55,323 nt of DNA from Candidatus Gastranaerophilales bacterium (GTDB taxonomy: Bacteria > Cyanobacteriota > Vampirovibrionia > Gastranaerophilales > Gastranaerophilaceae), in contig CALVAZ010000049.1 of the NCBI GenBank assembly GCA_944325675.1, forward strand, positions 1 to 55,323. The letters are read 5' to 3'. The stretch's first letter is position 1. Each line of letters begins with the position of its first letter. The notes under the pieces are model-generated. The model did not search any database. It had not been told where the DNA came from and saw nothing but the letters and a program-made list of their open reading frames with translations. Shown here in pieces: positions 24,947 to 32,721 of the stretch. A program made the translations under genes and the position numbers.

Positions 24947-25894
24947 TTAGTCTTCATTACTTATAACTTGTGCACCATTTTCCTCAATAGTCAATGTTTT
25001 TATAACAGCCTTAACATTCAAATCTGCCCAAGTTTCTTTTACAATAGCATGTATTTTGTCTAAATTATTTTTATGAGAAATTACAAGTATAGACGGGCCG
25101 GCACCGCTAAGAACGCAACCTAATACATTTTCTTCGTGCTTTAAATTTTCAATAATCTTTTCTAATCCCGGAACAAGCTTCATTCTATATGGCTGATGAA
25201 GCCTGTCTTGAAGGGCCAGTTTCATCAATCCAGCATCTTTTGTATTAATTGCCTCAACAAACATAGCCATACGTTTTGCATTGAAAATGGCATCGCACAT
25301 CGGAACTTCTTTAGGTAAAACAGATCTTGAAATATCCGTAGAAAGCTCATAATCAGGAATACACACGGTAATAGTCCACTCCTGCGGCCAATTTAACTTT
25401 CTGTAAACAACAGTACAGTCATCCTCTTGAGATGAAATTACCAACCCACCGACAATAGCTGGCGTAATATTGTCAGGATGACCCTCAACCTCTGTTGCAA
25501 TGGACAATAATGCAGCTTCATCAGCAGGACGTCCTAATAATTCATTTGCAGCAATCAAACCTCCGACAATTACAGAGGCACTGCTTCCAAGCCCGCGCGC
25601 AATAGGTATATTTGAGTGAATATTAATCTTCAATTCACTTGGCGTTTGACCGATAGAATTGTAAAGGAGTTCAACAGCCTTGTAAACAAGGCTATTCTCA
25701 TCCAACGCAAGGTGCTCAATTGATAATTCATCAACCGCCGCATCTTCAGATATAACATTGATTTCAACACCTGTACCCGGCAAAACAGTTTCTTCAATAG
25801 TAATTGTATTGTATATAGGAAGTGCCATCCCAAGAGAATCAAATCCCGGACCGATGTTTGCCGATGTGGCAGGAACTTTTACACTTATTTTCAT
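24947..25894 (-). CDS. thrB: Homoserine kinase
   Basis: The 315-residue GHMP-family kinase phosphorylates homoserine with ATP, the step before threonine synthase. VPATSANIGPGFDSLG at the N-terminus, the ATP-binding loop IARGLGSSASVIVGG and the C-terminal GCVLSGAGPSILV are all present. The length is normal. TGAGGGA lies before the ATG. No thrC or homoserine dehydrogenase gene is adjacent. It is divergent from the methyltransferase gene at 26001, with about 100 bp between the starts. Confidence 0.95.
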   Translation of the reverse strand: MKISVKVPATSANIGPGFDSLGMALPIYNTITIEETVLPGTGVEINVISEDAAVDELSIEHLALDENSLVYKAVELLYNSIGQTPSELKINIHSNIPIARGLGSSASVIVGGLIAANELLGRPADEAALLSIATEVEGHPDNITPAIVGGLVISSQEDDCTVVYRKLNWPQEWTITVCIPDYELSTDISRSVLPKEVPMCDAIFNAKRMAMFVEAINTKDAGLMKLALQDRLHQPYRMKLVPGLEKIIENLKHEENVLGCVLSGAGPSILVISHKNNLDKIHAIVKETWADLNVKAVIKTLTIEENGAQVISNED

Positions 25895-25966
25895 ATTTCC
25901 CTCACAATTCAGATTAAGTGTAACACAAACACAAAAAAACTGCTAATACTAAGATATTTAACGAAC

Positions 25967-25994
25967 TTGAACAATAATCTCAATAGGCTATAAT
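25967..25994 (+). promoter_or_regulatory. Promoter with -10 six bases before the start codon (leaderless)
   Basis: TTGAAC (25967-25972), 16 nt and a perfect TATAAT (25989-25994) are followed by GGCAAT and the ATG at 26001. Transcription would begin at the ATG itself. No Shine-Dalgarno is possible in this layout. Confidence 0.6.
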
Positions 25995-26000
25995 GGCAAT

Positions 26001-27203
26001 ATGTACGTATTATACCCATACTTTACAAACGATGGTTCTGTAGGTCTTTATAGTCCGGAGGCGGATGATATATACCATTCAACATATGGTGCTCTGACAG
26101 AAGCTTACGAAAAATTTATACTGCCTGCAAAATTGGATGATTTTTTAAAAAAAAATAATGAAATAAAAATTCTGGATATTTGCTACGGAATCGGTTACAA
26201 CACAAAAAGTTTTTTAAATTATTTTTTCGAAAATTTTGAAAAAAAATTATCCGACTTAAATATAAATATCGATTCGATAGATACCGATAATAAATTGAAT
26301 AAGATTTTTATAAAAACAATAGACAATGATAAAAATTTAGTTTACCTATCACCATTCATAAGATGTAACAAAAAAAATATTTTTAATAACAAATTAAATT
26401 TTAAAAATGAAAAAATTTCAAAACTACTAAACAGGAAAACGAAATCAAAATATAAACTAGAAGAATTTATAAATATAATTCTTTTAAAAAAAATAATAAA
26501 AAACATACCAGAAATTTTTGACGACGAAGAATTCAATAAAATTTTAAAAAATAAAAAATACAAAAGATATTTTGACCAAAATACACGCCGTTTATTTGAA
26601 TTTTATAAAAATCAGGGGATGAAATATACCCTTTTAAGGCGTTTAAATGTCTTTTTACATAATATATATTATAGGAACCTATCTAAGAGCTATAAAAAGG
26701 CAGTTAAATACCTAAAATTTAACGATTTTGATTTTGAGCCTGAAATAGGTGATGCTCGCCAACTTATAAAAGAAGATAAAAACTTGTACAATTTTATATT
26801 TTTAGATGCCTTCACACCTGCAAAGTGTCCTGTTTTGTGGACCGTAGACTTTTTCAAACAACTGCATAAAAATTTAGCAGATGATGGCATGATCTTAACG
26901 TATTCAAATTCAGCCGCCGTAAGAAACGCGTTTATTCAAGCGGGATTTTGGGTCGGAAAGATTTACAATAAAGAAAATGATAAATTCATGGGAACTATTG
27001 CTGCAAAAAAATTAGAGCTTATAAAATCAGGCCTCTCAGAATACGATTTAGGCCTTATAAAAACAAAAGCAGGTATTCCGTATAGGGACGAATCATTATC
27101 GCTTGATAATGAGACTGTAATTTTAAAACACAATCGAGAAGTAGAGCAGAGTAACTTAATTTCAAGCTCTAAATTCATCAAAACCTTCAGGGGGTGTAAG
27201 TAA
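26001..27203 (+). CDS. MnmC-like SAM-dependent methyltransferase (DUF752) with Lys/Asn-rich insert
   Basis: The N-terminal DIYHSTYGALTEAYEKFI, the SAM-binding KILDICYGIGYNTKSFL and the C-terminal FLDAFTPAKCPVLWTVDFF with MILTYSNSAAVRNAFIQAGF match the MnmC methyltransferase domain, which finishes mnm5-uridine in tRNA wobble positions. The 400-residue protein is longer because of an insert of about 130 residues (90-225), very rich in Lys, Asn and Ile and high in A+T. The oxidase half of E. coli MnmC is absent, but a FAD enzyme follows with a 1-bp overlap. The mRNA is probably leaderless. tRNA as substrate is inference from the family. Confidence 0.78.
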   Translation: MYVLYPYFTNDGSVGLYSPEADDIYHSTYGALTEAYEKFILPAKLDDFLKKNNEIKILDICYGIGYNTKSFLNYFFENFEKKLSDLNINIDSIDTDNKLNKIFIKTIDNDKNLVYLSPFIRCNKKNIFNNKLNFKNEKISKLLNRKTKSKYKLEEFINIILLKKIIKNIPEIFDDEEFNKILKNKKYKRYFDQNTRRLFEFYKNQGMKYTLLRRLNVFLHNIYYRNLSKSYKKAVKYLKFNDFDFEPEIGDARQLIKEDKNLYNFIFLDAFTPAKCPVLWTVDFFKQLHKNLADDGMILTYSNSAAVRNAFIQAGFWVGKIYNKENDKFMGTIAAKKLELIKSGLSEYDLGLIKTKAGIPYRDESLSLDNETVILKHNREVEQSNLISSSKFIKTFRGCK

Positions 27204-28495
27204 TGTATGATGTAATAGTGGTTGGCGGCGGTACTGCGGGGTGTTCGGCTGCATACACAAGTGGAAAACTCGGTCTGAAAACACTTTTAATAGAAAAAAA
27301 TATACATTTAGGCGGTACAATAACTTCTGCTCTTGTTGTTCCGGCTATGCAATCAGGCGAACATCAGATTAATACTGATTTTTACGAGGAATTAATCAGC
27401 GAATTAAACTCCCTGGGCGGTCAAGCAACATATCAAAAAAATCCCGGTTGGTTTAATCCGGAGCTTACAAAAATTGCTCTCGACAACCTGATGGAAAAAG
27501 CCGGTGTGGACGTGTTTTTTGATACCCACATACGCGATGTATTGCTTGATAAAAGTCACATTAAAGCTATCGTTATATCCAAAGAAATGTTATCAGTATA
27601 TAACGACACGATAGAAAAGCAAAATAAAGAGTTATCGGAACCTATCGAGGCGAGATACATAATTGACGCGACAGGAAATTGTGAAATCGGAAAACTTTGC
27701 GGTTGTAATTTTTTAGACAAAAAAAATGAAAATCAACCTGTGAGTTTAAGATTTATGATGGGCGGAGTTGATGTTCCACACTTTGCTGAGTGGCTAAAGG
27801 GCTTCGATACAGACAGAAATGTTACTACCGTAGAGGACTTAAACGGCTTCATACACCTATCTACGGCATATACGTGGGATAAGGAGAAAAAATGGGCCTT
27901 AGCGCCTTTATTTGATGATGCTGTGGCTAAAGGTATACTAAAAGACCACGATAGAAACTATTTTCAGATATTTACAGTGGCCGGAATGCCCACTACTATT
28001 GCTTTTAACTGTCCTAGAATTATAGATTATACCGACACTTTGGACGTCAAAAATATGTCAAAAGCCTTGCAGTTAGCACGAAAGAACATTTTTAGGCTTG
28101 CAAACTTTTGCAGGATATATCTTCCGGGATTTCAAAATGCTTATATCTCAAATATAGCAGATATGTTAGGTATTCGTGTCTCACGCAGAATAAAAGGAAA
28201 GTACGTTTACACACTTGATGATATTAAGTCAAGAAAGGCATTTGAAAAACCTGTTGTAATATCAAACTACCCTGTTGATGTGCATTCTGACAAAAAAGAC
28301 AATTCAACCCTTGATATTGTAAAAGATTACCAACTGCCGCTTGAAAGCCTTATGTCAGCGGATATTGACAACCTATTTGTTGCGGGGCGCTGTTTATCAG
28401 CGGACTATATGTCACAAGGTGCCCTAAGGGTTCAGGCCAGCTGTTTTTCAATGGGTGAAGCGGTCGCCAAACACATAAAATCTATTCTTTCTTGA
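27203..28495 (+). CDS. FAD-dependent oxidoreductase (FAD_oxidored family)
   Basis: The 430-residue protein starts with the dinucleotide-binding VIVVGGGTAGCSAAYTSGKL and has LLIEKNIHLGGTITSALVVP next, typical of the PF12831 family. A second FAD contact near the end reads NLFVAGRCLSADYMSQGALR. Members oxidise varied substrates and few are characterised. It overlaps the MnmC-like methyltransferase by 1 bp (TAATG), so the two are made together. In E. coli, MnmC joins a methyltransferase to a FAD oxidase in one protein, but that oxidase is of the DAO family, so equivalence is only a guess. The 3' end overlaps the convergent reductase by 14 bp. Confidence 0.82.
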   Translation: MYDVIVVGGGTAGCSAAYTSGKLGLKTLLIEKNIHLGGTITSALVVPAMQSGEHQINTDFYEELISELNSLGGQATYQKNPGWFNPELTKIALDNLMEKAGVDVFFDTHIRDVLLDKSHIKAIVISKEMLSVYNDTIEKQNKELSEPIEARYIIDATGNCEIGKLCGCNFLDKKNENQPVSLRFMMGGVDVPHFAEWLKGFDTDRNVTTVEDLNGFIHLSTAYTWDKEKKWALAPLFDDAVAKGILKDHDRNYFQIFTVAGMPTTIAFNCPRIIDYTDTLDVKNMSKALQLARKNIFRLANFCRIYLPGFQNAYISNIADMLGIRVSRRIKGKYVYTLDDIKSRKAFEKPVVISNYPVDVHSDKKDNSTLDIVKDYQLPLESLMSADIDNLFVAGRCLSADYMSQGALRVQASCFSMGEAVAKHIKSILS

Positions 28496-29843
28496 TTTTT
28501 TCACTTAAAAGCTGTGCCGCATTTAAAAGCGGGTCAATCGTGGGAGAAAAAGGCGGGGCGTATGTTAAGTCGTTTTTTGTAAACTCCGCAACAGTCAATC
28601 GTCCAAGAAGTGCACCGGTTAATGTATTAATACGTTTATCCGCATCACCACAACCAACAGCTTGACCACCTAAGAGAAGCCCCGTTGTATTATCCGCAAT
28701 CAGCTTCAAGGTAATATTATTCACATCAGGCATATAACCAACTTTATCATTTTTGGTAACAGTAACAGATACCGGCTGAAAACCTTCAGATTTTGCTTTT
28801 TTTTCAGTAAACCCAGTCATAGCCATTGTTAAAGAGAGGCATCTTACAACGGCTGACCCAAGTACCCCATCAAAAGAATCGTCACCGCCTGATAAATTTA
28901 TAGCAGCAACTCGACCTTCTTTGTTAGCGGTTGAACCAAGCGGTATCCAGACTTTTGAATCATTTATTATCATGGTTTTCTCAGCACAATCGCCACAGGC
29001 ATATATATCGGGGAAATTTGTACGCATGTGCTTATTAACCTTAATCGCACCGGTTTCACCAATAGCAACACCCGCTTCACGAGCAAATTCTATATTCGGC
29101 TTAACACCGGCACAAATTACCACCATATCCGTATCAAATTCTCTGCCAGTGCCTGTTTTTACGCCAATAACCTCTCCTGAATCGTTAGAATGAAATTCAG
29201 TAACAAATTCTGAGGTTAATATTTCAAACCTGCCGTCACAAACACTGAGAAGCTGTTCTTGTATTATAGTCGAAATATCATCATCAAATATAGGAATTAT
29301 ATGAGGTGCAAATTCGACTAAAGTTACTTTTAGCCCAATTTCGACAAAAGCTTCTAAAAGTTCAAGCCCGATATATCCACTGCCAATTATAGTTGCATGC
29401 TTTGATTTGAGTGCCTTCTCTCTAATAGCAATACCATCTTCTATATGTCGTAGAGTAAAGATATTTTTCAATTTAATATTGTCAATCGGTGGAATTACCG
29501 GTCTTGCGCCTGTTGCAATAACAAGTTTGTCATAATCAACCAGAAAAACCCTGTTTTCATTTAAATCCTGAATTAATACCTGTTTGCAATCCGGTAAAAG
29601 CTTGATTGCACGGCATTGAAGATGGATTTTAACACCTTGTGCTTCAAATTCTTCAGGTGATCTTACAAGTAAAGTTCTATAATCTTGGAAATTTCCTTGT
29701 ATATAGTAGGGCAGACCACATGCCGAATAGGAAATGTGGGTATCATCAGTGTACAAGTCTATTACGGCATCGAGCATAAGCCTTCTTGTTTTTGCTGCAG
29801 CCTTTGCACCTGCTGCCACCCCGCCTAAAACTACAATCTTCAT
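28482..29843 (-). CDS. cdr: CoA-disulfide reductase / NADH-dependent flavoprotein
   Basis: The 453-residue flavoprotein has VVLGGVAAGAKAAAKTRRL at the N-terminus, the single redox cysteine in SYSACGLPYYI (near residue 43), the ATGARPVIPP loop, a second dinucleotide fold (HATIIGSGYIGLELLEAF) and PDIYACGDCAE for FAD. This matches CoA-disulfide reductases and NADH oxidases/peroxidases of the same group. It has no C-terminal rhodanese domain. It keeps small thiols reduced, or removes oxygen or peroxide, in the cytoplasm. A near-perfect 30-bp inverted repeat lies 6 bp upstream of the ATG and may be an operator. The choice between reductase and oxidase cannot be made from sequence. Confidence 0.85.
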   Translation of the reverse strand: MKIVVLGGVAAGAKAAAKTRRLMLDAVIDLYTDDTHISYSACGLPYYIQGNFQDYRTLLVRSPEEFEAQGVKIHLQCRAIKLLPDCKQVLIQDLNENRVFLVDYDKLVIATGARPVIPPIDNIKLKNIFTLRHIEDGIAIREKALKSKHATIIGSGYIGLELLEAFVEIGLKVTLVEFAPHIIPIFDDDISTIIQEQLLSVCDGRFEILTSEFVTEFHSNDSGEVIGVKTGTGREFDTDMVVICAGVKPNIEFAREAGVAIGETGAIKVNKHMRTNFPDIYACGDCAEKTMIINDSKVWIPLGSTANKEGRVAAINLSGGDDSFDGVLGSAVVRCLSLTMAMTGFTEKKAKSEGFQPVSVTVTKNDKVGYMPDVNNITLKLIADNTTGLLLGGQAVGCGDADKRINTLTGALLGRLTVAEFTKNDLTYAPPFSPTIDPLLNAAQLLSEKIKKE

Positions 29844-29849
29844 ATGCTA

Positions 29850-29879
29850 AATGTATTTAAAAATATATTTTAATACATT
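29850..29879. promoter_or_regulatory. AT-rich inverted repeat upstream of the CoA-disulfide reductase gene
   Basis: AATGTATT and AATACATT are exact inverted arms around a 14-nt AT centre that is itself nearly palindromic. It begins 6 bp upstream of the start codon at 29843. It may bind a repressor dimer, or be chance in AT-rich DNA. Confidence 0.35.
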
Positions 29880-29889
29880 CCACAAACGA

Positions 29890-30030
29890 CTAATTTAAAC
29901 CGGAGGTTGTCAAAAATACCTTCTTCATAAAATCGCAATATGCATCAATTTCAGACTTGTATTCTTCAACCTTATCGAATAAAGTCTGTAATTCTTCTAC
30001 AACATTTTCTTTTTTAAAATTCTCTTCCAT
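29890..30030 (-). CDS. Small acidic helical protein, 46 residues
   Basis: A short frame begins MEENFKKENVVEELQTLF and ends MKKVFLTTSGLN. It is strongly helical and acidic with a single Cys. No family is recognised. The purine-rich GGGGTG ahead of the ATG is a weak ribosome site and forms one arm of a long hairpin (30037-30081). It lies between the CoA-disulfide reductase and EF-hand genes on the same strand, about 100 bp after the latter. Coding character is suggested by the amphipathic pattern; it is unproven. Confidence 0.4.
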   Translation of the reverse strand: MEENFKKENVVEELQTLFDKVEEYKSEIDAYCDFMKKVFLTTSGLN

Positions 30031-30036
30031 AACGAT

Positions 30037-30081
30037 ACACACCCCATGTTATCTTCTTACATCAATAACTACGGAGTGTGC
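30037..30081 (-). other. Two-tier RNA hairpin in the leader of the small ORF
   Basis: On the minus strand GCACACTCC (30081-30073) pairs with GGGGTGTGT (30045-30037), nine pairs including two G-U. Inside, GTTAT (30069-30065) pairs with ATAAC (30052-30048) around a 12-nt loop. The 3' arm covers the only purine-rich ribosome site of the small ORF 7 nt later. No T-run follows, so it is not a terminator. Confidence 0.4.
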
Positions 30082-30130
30082 ATCAATAAACTTTAGTAAA
30101 ATATTCAATTTTTTACATAATTTAATAAAA

Positions 30131-30400
30131 TTATGCAAGAACGTTCAATTTTTTAGCGTTAAAACCTCCATTACTCTCAAAATTAATACTTCCTTGCGGA
30201 TCGTATTGTTCAACATCAAAACCTTTATTCGTTTTTTCAGTCTTTTTCTCGTTAACCTTATTAATACCTGAAACGGCAACAAAATCGTTGTATTCTGAAA
30301 AACTAATAACACCGTCACCATCTTTGTCATATTCATCAAATGTCAATTGATCCATTGAATTTAATGACGTTCTTGTCATACCTTGCGTAATAGCTAACAT
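30131..30400 (-). CDS. Small EF-hand protein
   Basis: The 89-residue protein has one canonical EF-hand loop, DKDGDGVISFSEYNDF (about residues 25-40), with Asp at positions 1, 3 and 5 and Glu at 12. The rest is polar and probably disordered, ending in GGFNAKKLNVLA. There is no signal peptide. GAGAGGAGC precedes the ATG. A single EF-hand usually pairs by dimerisation to bind calcium. The promoter carries the TGTAACAAA box and a TATATATA core, as at 24057 and 15106. The partner and role are unknown. Confidence 0.7.
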   Translation of the reverse strand: MLAITQGMTRTSLNSMDQLTFDEYDKDGDGVISFSEYNDFVAVSGINKVNEKKTEKTNKGFDVEQYDPQGSINFESNGGFNAKKLNVLA

Positions 30401-30428
30401 GATAAATGCTCCTCTCTTATTCTTCTGT

Positions 30429-30484
30429 ATATATATAAAAAATTTTAAAAATAACGAAATTCAATGATAGTTAGATTTGTTACA
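30429..30484 (-). promoter_or_regulatory. TGTAACAAA box plus TATATATA core promoter of the EF-hand gene
   Basis: On the minus strand TGTAACAAA (30484-30476) is followed about 40 nt later by TATATATAC (near 30437-30429), then GAGAGGAG and the ATG at 30400. Its layout matches those at 15131 and 23974. The region is shared with the divergent thiC gene. Confidence 0.45.
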
Positions 30485-30534
30485 TATCTTAATAATATTG
30501 ATGTTATAATTAAGAAAATTAGGAGAGGAGAACT

Positions 30535-31809
30535 ATGACAACACAAATAATTGAAGCAAAAAAAGGCAACATCACCGAGGAAATGAAATACATCGCACTA
30601 AAAGAAGGTGTAACTCCTGAATTTGTCAGGGAAAAAGTAGCCCAAGGCAGAGTTGTAATATTAAAAAATAACAGACGAGAAAATGTTATTCCAACAGCAG
30701 TAGGCGAAGGAATGACAGTAAAAATAAATGCCAATATCGGTACATCTATGGAACGCTCAAACGTTGAGCAGGAGCTTGAAAAAGTTAGAATAATTGAAGC
30801 AACCGGCGCAGATGTTTTAATGGATTTGTCAACCGGCTCTGATATTGATGGAACCAGAAAGCAAATTATTGCCGCTACAAAACTTCCGATAGGAACGGTA
30901 CCTATGTACCAAGCCGGAAAAGAAGCTATTGATGAGTTCAAAGACATCTCAAAACTTTCAAAAGAAAAATTATTTTCAGACATAAGAAAACAATGCGAAG
31001 ACGGCATAGATTTCATCACGGTACATTGCGGAGTTACGAAATTTGTTGTTGAACAGCTTGAAAAACAAGGCCGCATAATGGATATAGTATCAAGAGGCGG
31101 CGCAATGCTTGCTGCATGGATTAAGGCAACAGGCAAAGAAAATCCTTTATATGAATACTACGACGAATTACTTGAAATAGCCCGCGAATATGATTGTACA
31201 TTATCACTGGGCGATGGATTAAGACCGGGTTGTATAGCAGATGCCGGCGATAGAGCACAAGTTGCGGAAACAATCGTACTTGGCGAACTTGTAAAAAGAG
31301 CAAGAGAAGCGGGCGTGCAGGCTATGGTTGAGGGACCGGGGCATGTGCCTTTGAACAAAATTCCTGCAATGATTGAAACAGCAAAAGTTTTAACAGATTA
31401 CGCACCTTTGTACGTACTTGGACCTTTAGTAACAGATATTGCACCAGGATACGATCATATTACGTCTGCCATTGGAGGAACCCTTGCCGCATACCATGGG
31501 GCAGATTTCTTATGCTATGTTACACCAGCTGAACATATCGGATTGCCTGATGCACGACAGGTAAGAGAAGGGATTATTGCGAGCAAAATTGCAGCACACG
31601 CTGCCGATCTTGCAAGAGGAAATAAACAAGCATACCAGATGGATTTAGATATGGCTTATGCAAGGAAAAAACTAGATTGGGATGGTCAAAGAGCCGCTGC
31701 AATCGATAAATGCACGCTTGAAGATATTAATAACGGCGAACCTTGTACAATGTGCGGCAAATACTGCAGCGTTAAGGTATTTAAAGAATATTTCAATGAT
31801 TGCAAATAA
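30535..31809 (+). CDS. thiC: Phosphomethylpyrimidine synthase
   Basis: ThiC is a radical SAM enzyme that rearranges aminoimidazole ribotide into the HMP pyrimidine of thiamine. The 424-residue protein is the short form common in anaerobes. Blocks seen are VGEGMTVKINANIGTS, ADVLMDLSTGSDID, TVHCGVT, SRGGAMLAAW, SLGDGLRPGCIADAGD, EGPGHVPLNKIPA and the C-terminal cluster motif CTMCGKYCSVK. AGGAGAGGAG precedes the ATG and TATAAT lies at 30505-30510. No TPP riboswitch core is seen in the short leader. No other thiamine gene is adjacent. It abuts the convergent permease gene with no gap. Confidence 0.97.
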   Translation: MTTQIIEAKKGNITEEMKYIALKEGVTPEFVREKVAQGRVVILKNNRRENVIPTAVGEGMTVKINANIGTSMERSNVEQELEKVRIIEATGADVLMDLSTGSDIDGTRKQIIAATKLPIGTVPMYQAGKEAIDEFKDISKLSKEKLFSDIRKQCEDGIDFITVHCGVTKFVVEQLEKQGRIMDIVSRGGAMLAAWIKATGKENPLYEYYDELLEIAREYDCTLSLGDGLRPGCIADAGDRAQVAETIVLGELVKRAREAGVQAMVEGPGHVPLNKIPAMIETAKVLTDYAPLYVLGPLVTDIAPGYDHITSAIGGTLAAYHGADFLCYVTPAEHIGLPDARQVREGIIASKIAAHAADLARGNKQAYQMDLDMAYARKKLDWDGQRAAAIDKCTLEDINNGEPCTMCGKYCSVKVFKEYFNDCK

Positions 31810-32691
31810 TTAATTTTCTTCCAAGTAAATTAATTTTTTGCGCAAATTCCATTGAACAAGCGTCAAAACAAGAATAACAACGAACAAAACGTAGGCAATA
31901 GCTGATGCTTTGCCTACGTTAAAGTATTCAAAAGCATTTTTATATATTGCATATACAAGAACATTCGTACTATCCAAAGGTCCGCCTTGCGTCATAAGAT
32001 AAATCAAATCAAAAACCTGAAATGAGCTTATTGCCGTAATTATTACCACAAAAAATATTGTGGGCGATAAAAGCGGAACCGTTACATTTTTAAAAGTTTG
32101 AAAAGGCCCTGCACCATCGATTTTTGCGGCCTCAAACAAACTTTGGCTAATAGTTGTCAAAGAGGATAAAAATATTATCATGTTATAGCCGATAAGTTTC
32201 CACACTGATACAATAATTAACGCAGGCATGGCAAATTTCGTGTCATATAACCAGTTAATATGCAAATGTAAAAAGTTATTCAAAATTCCGATATTCGGAT
32301 CAAATATCCACTGCCAAACAACACCAATTACAATCATCGGTGTAATAAACGGTAAAAAATACGCTGTTTTATAAAATTCAGAACCCCTAATTTTGCCATT
32401 CAAAATAACCGCCAACACAAGCGGAATTATTACCCCAAAAACTGAAGTCGAAACAGCAAAAACAACTGTATTTATAAAAATTTTATAAAATAAAGCATCA
32501 GTAAAAATTTCTCTGTAATTGCCTAAGCCCACAAATTTGACAGGATTAACCAAATCCCACTCAGAAAAGCTCAATCCGAATGAACAAATAACAGGAATTA
32601 TGATAAAAATTAGCGTTCCTACAACAGCCGGCAATATAAACAGCCACGCAGCATAATTTTGTTTATTAAAAAATGCATGACACAACTTCAT
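31810..32691 (-). CDS. Sugar ABC transporter permease (MalF/UgpA type), stand-alone
   Basis: The protein of about 293 residues has six membrane segments (AWLFILPAVVGTLIFIIIPV and others). The ATPase-docking EAA loop reads FEAAKIDGAGPFQTFKNVTVPLL. This is the inner-membrane permease class of carbohydrate uptake systems (CUT1). The ATG at 32691 gives a normal N-terminus; the open frame upstream runs into the divergent mutase gene and is not likely. Neither the second permease, the binding protein nor the ATPase is adjacent, so it must work with parts encoded elsewhere. It shares a 30-bp intergenic region with the mutase gene. Confidence 0.9.
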   Translation of the reverse strand: MKLCHAFFNKQNYAAWLFILPAVVGTLIFIIIPVICSFGLSFSEWDLVNPVKFVGLGNYREIFTDALFYKIFINTVVFAVSTSVFGVIIPLVLAVILNGKIRGSEFYKTAYFLPFITPMIVIGVVWQWIFDPNIGILNNFLHLHINWLYDTKFAMPALIIVSVWKLIGYNMIIFLSSLTTISQSLFEAAKIDGAGPFQTFKNVTVPLLSPTIFFVVIITAISSFQVFDLIYLMTQGGPLDSTNVLVYAIYKNAFEYFNVGKASAIAYVLFVVILVLTLVQWNLRKKLIYLEEN

Positions 32692-32699
32692 GGTATAAT
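32691..32699 (+). promoter_or_regulatory. Extended -10 promoter of the phosphohexomutase gene
   Basis: TGGTATAAT is a complete extended -10 element, 22 nt before the ATG at 32722. No -35 is evident. It overlaps the start codon of the divergent permease gene. TATAATTATA is palindromic and may also serve the other strand. Confidence 0.5.
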
Positions 32700-32721
32700 T
32701 ATACAATGAGGGAGAGGTATT

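Noticed and set aside
30401-30534. TPP riboswitch ahead of thiC
   Set aside because: The leader is short and AT-rich, and I see no CUGAGA/thi-box pattern.
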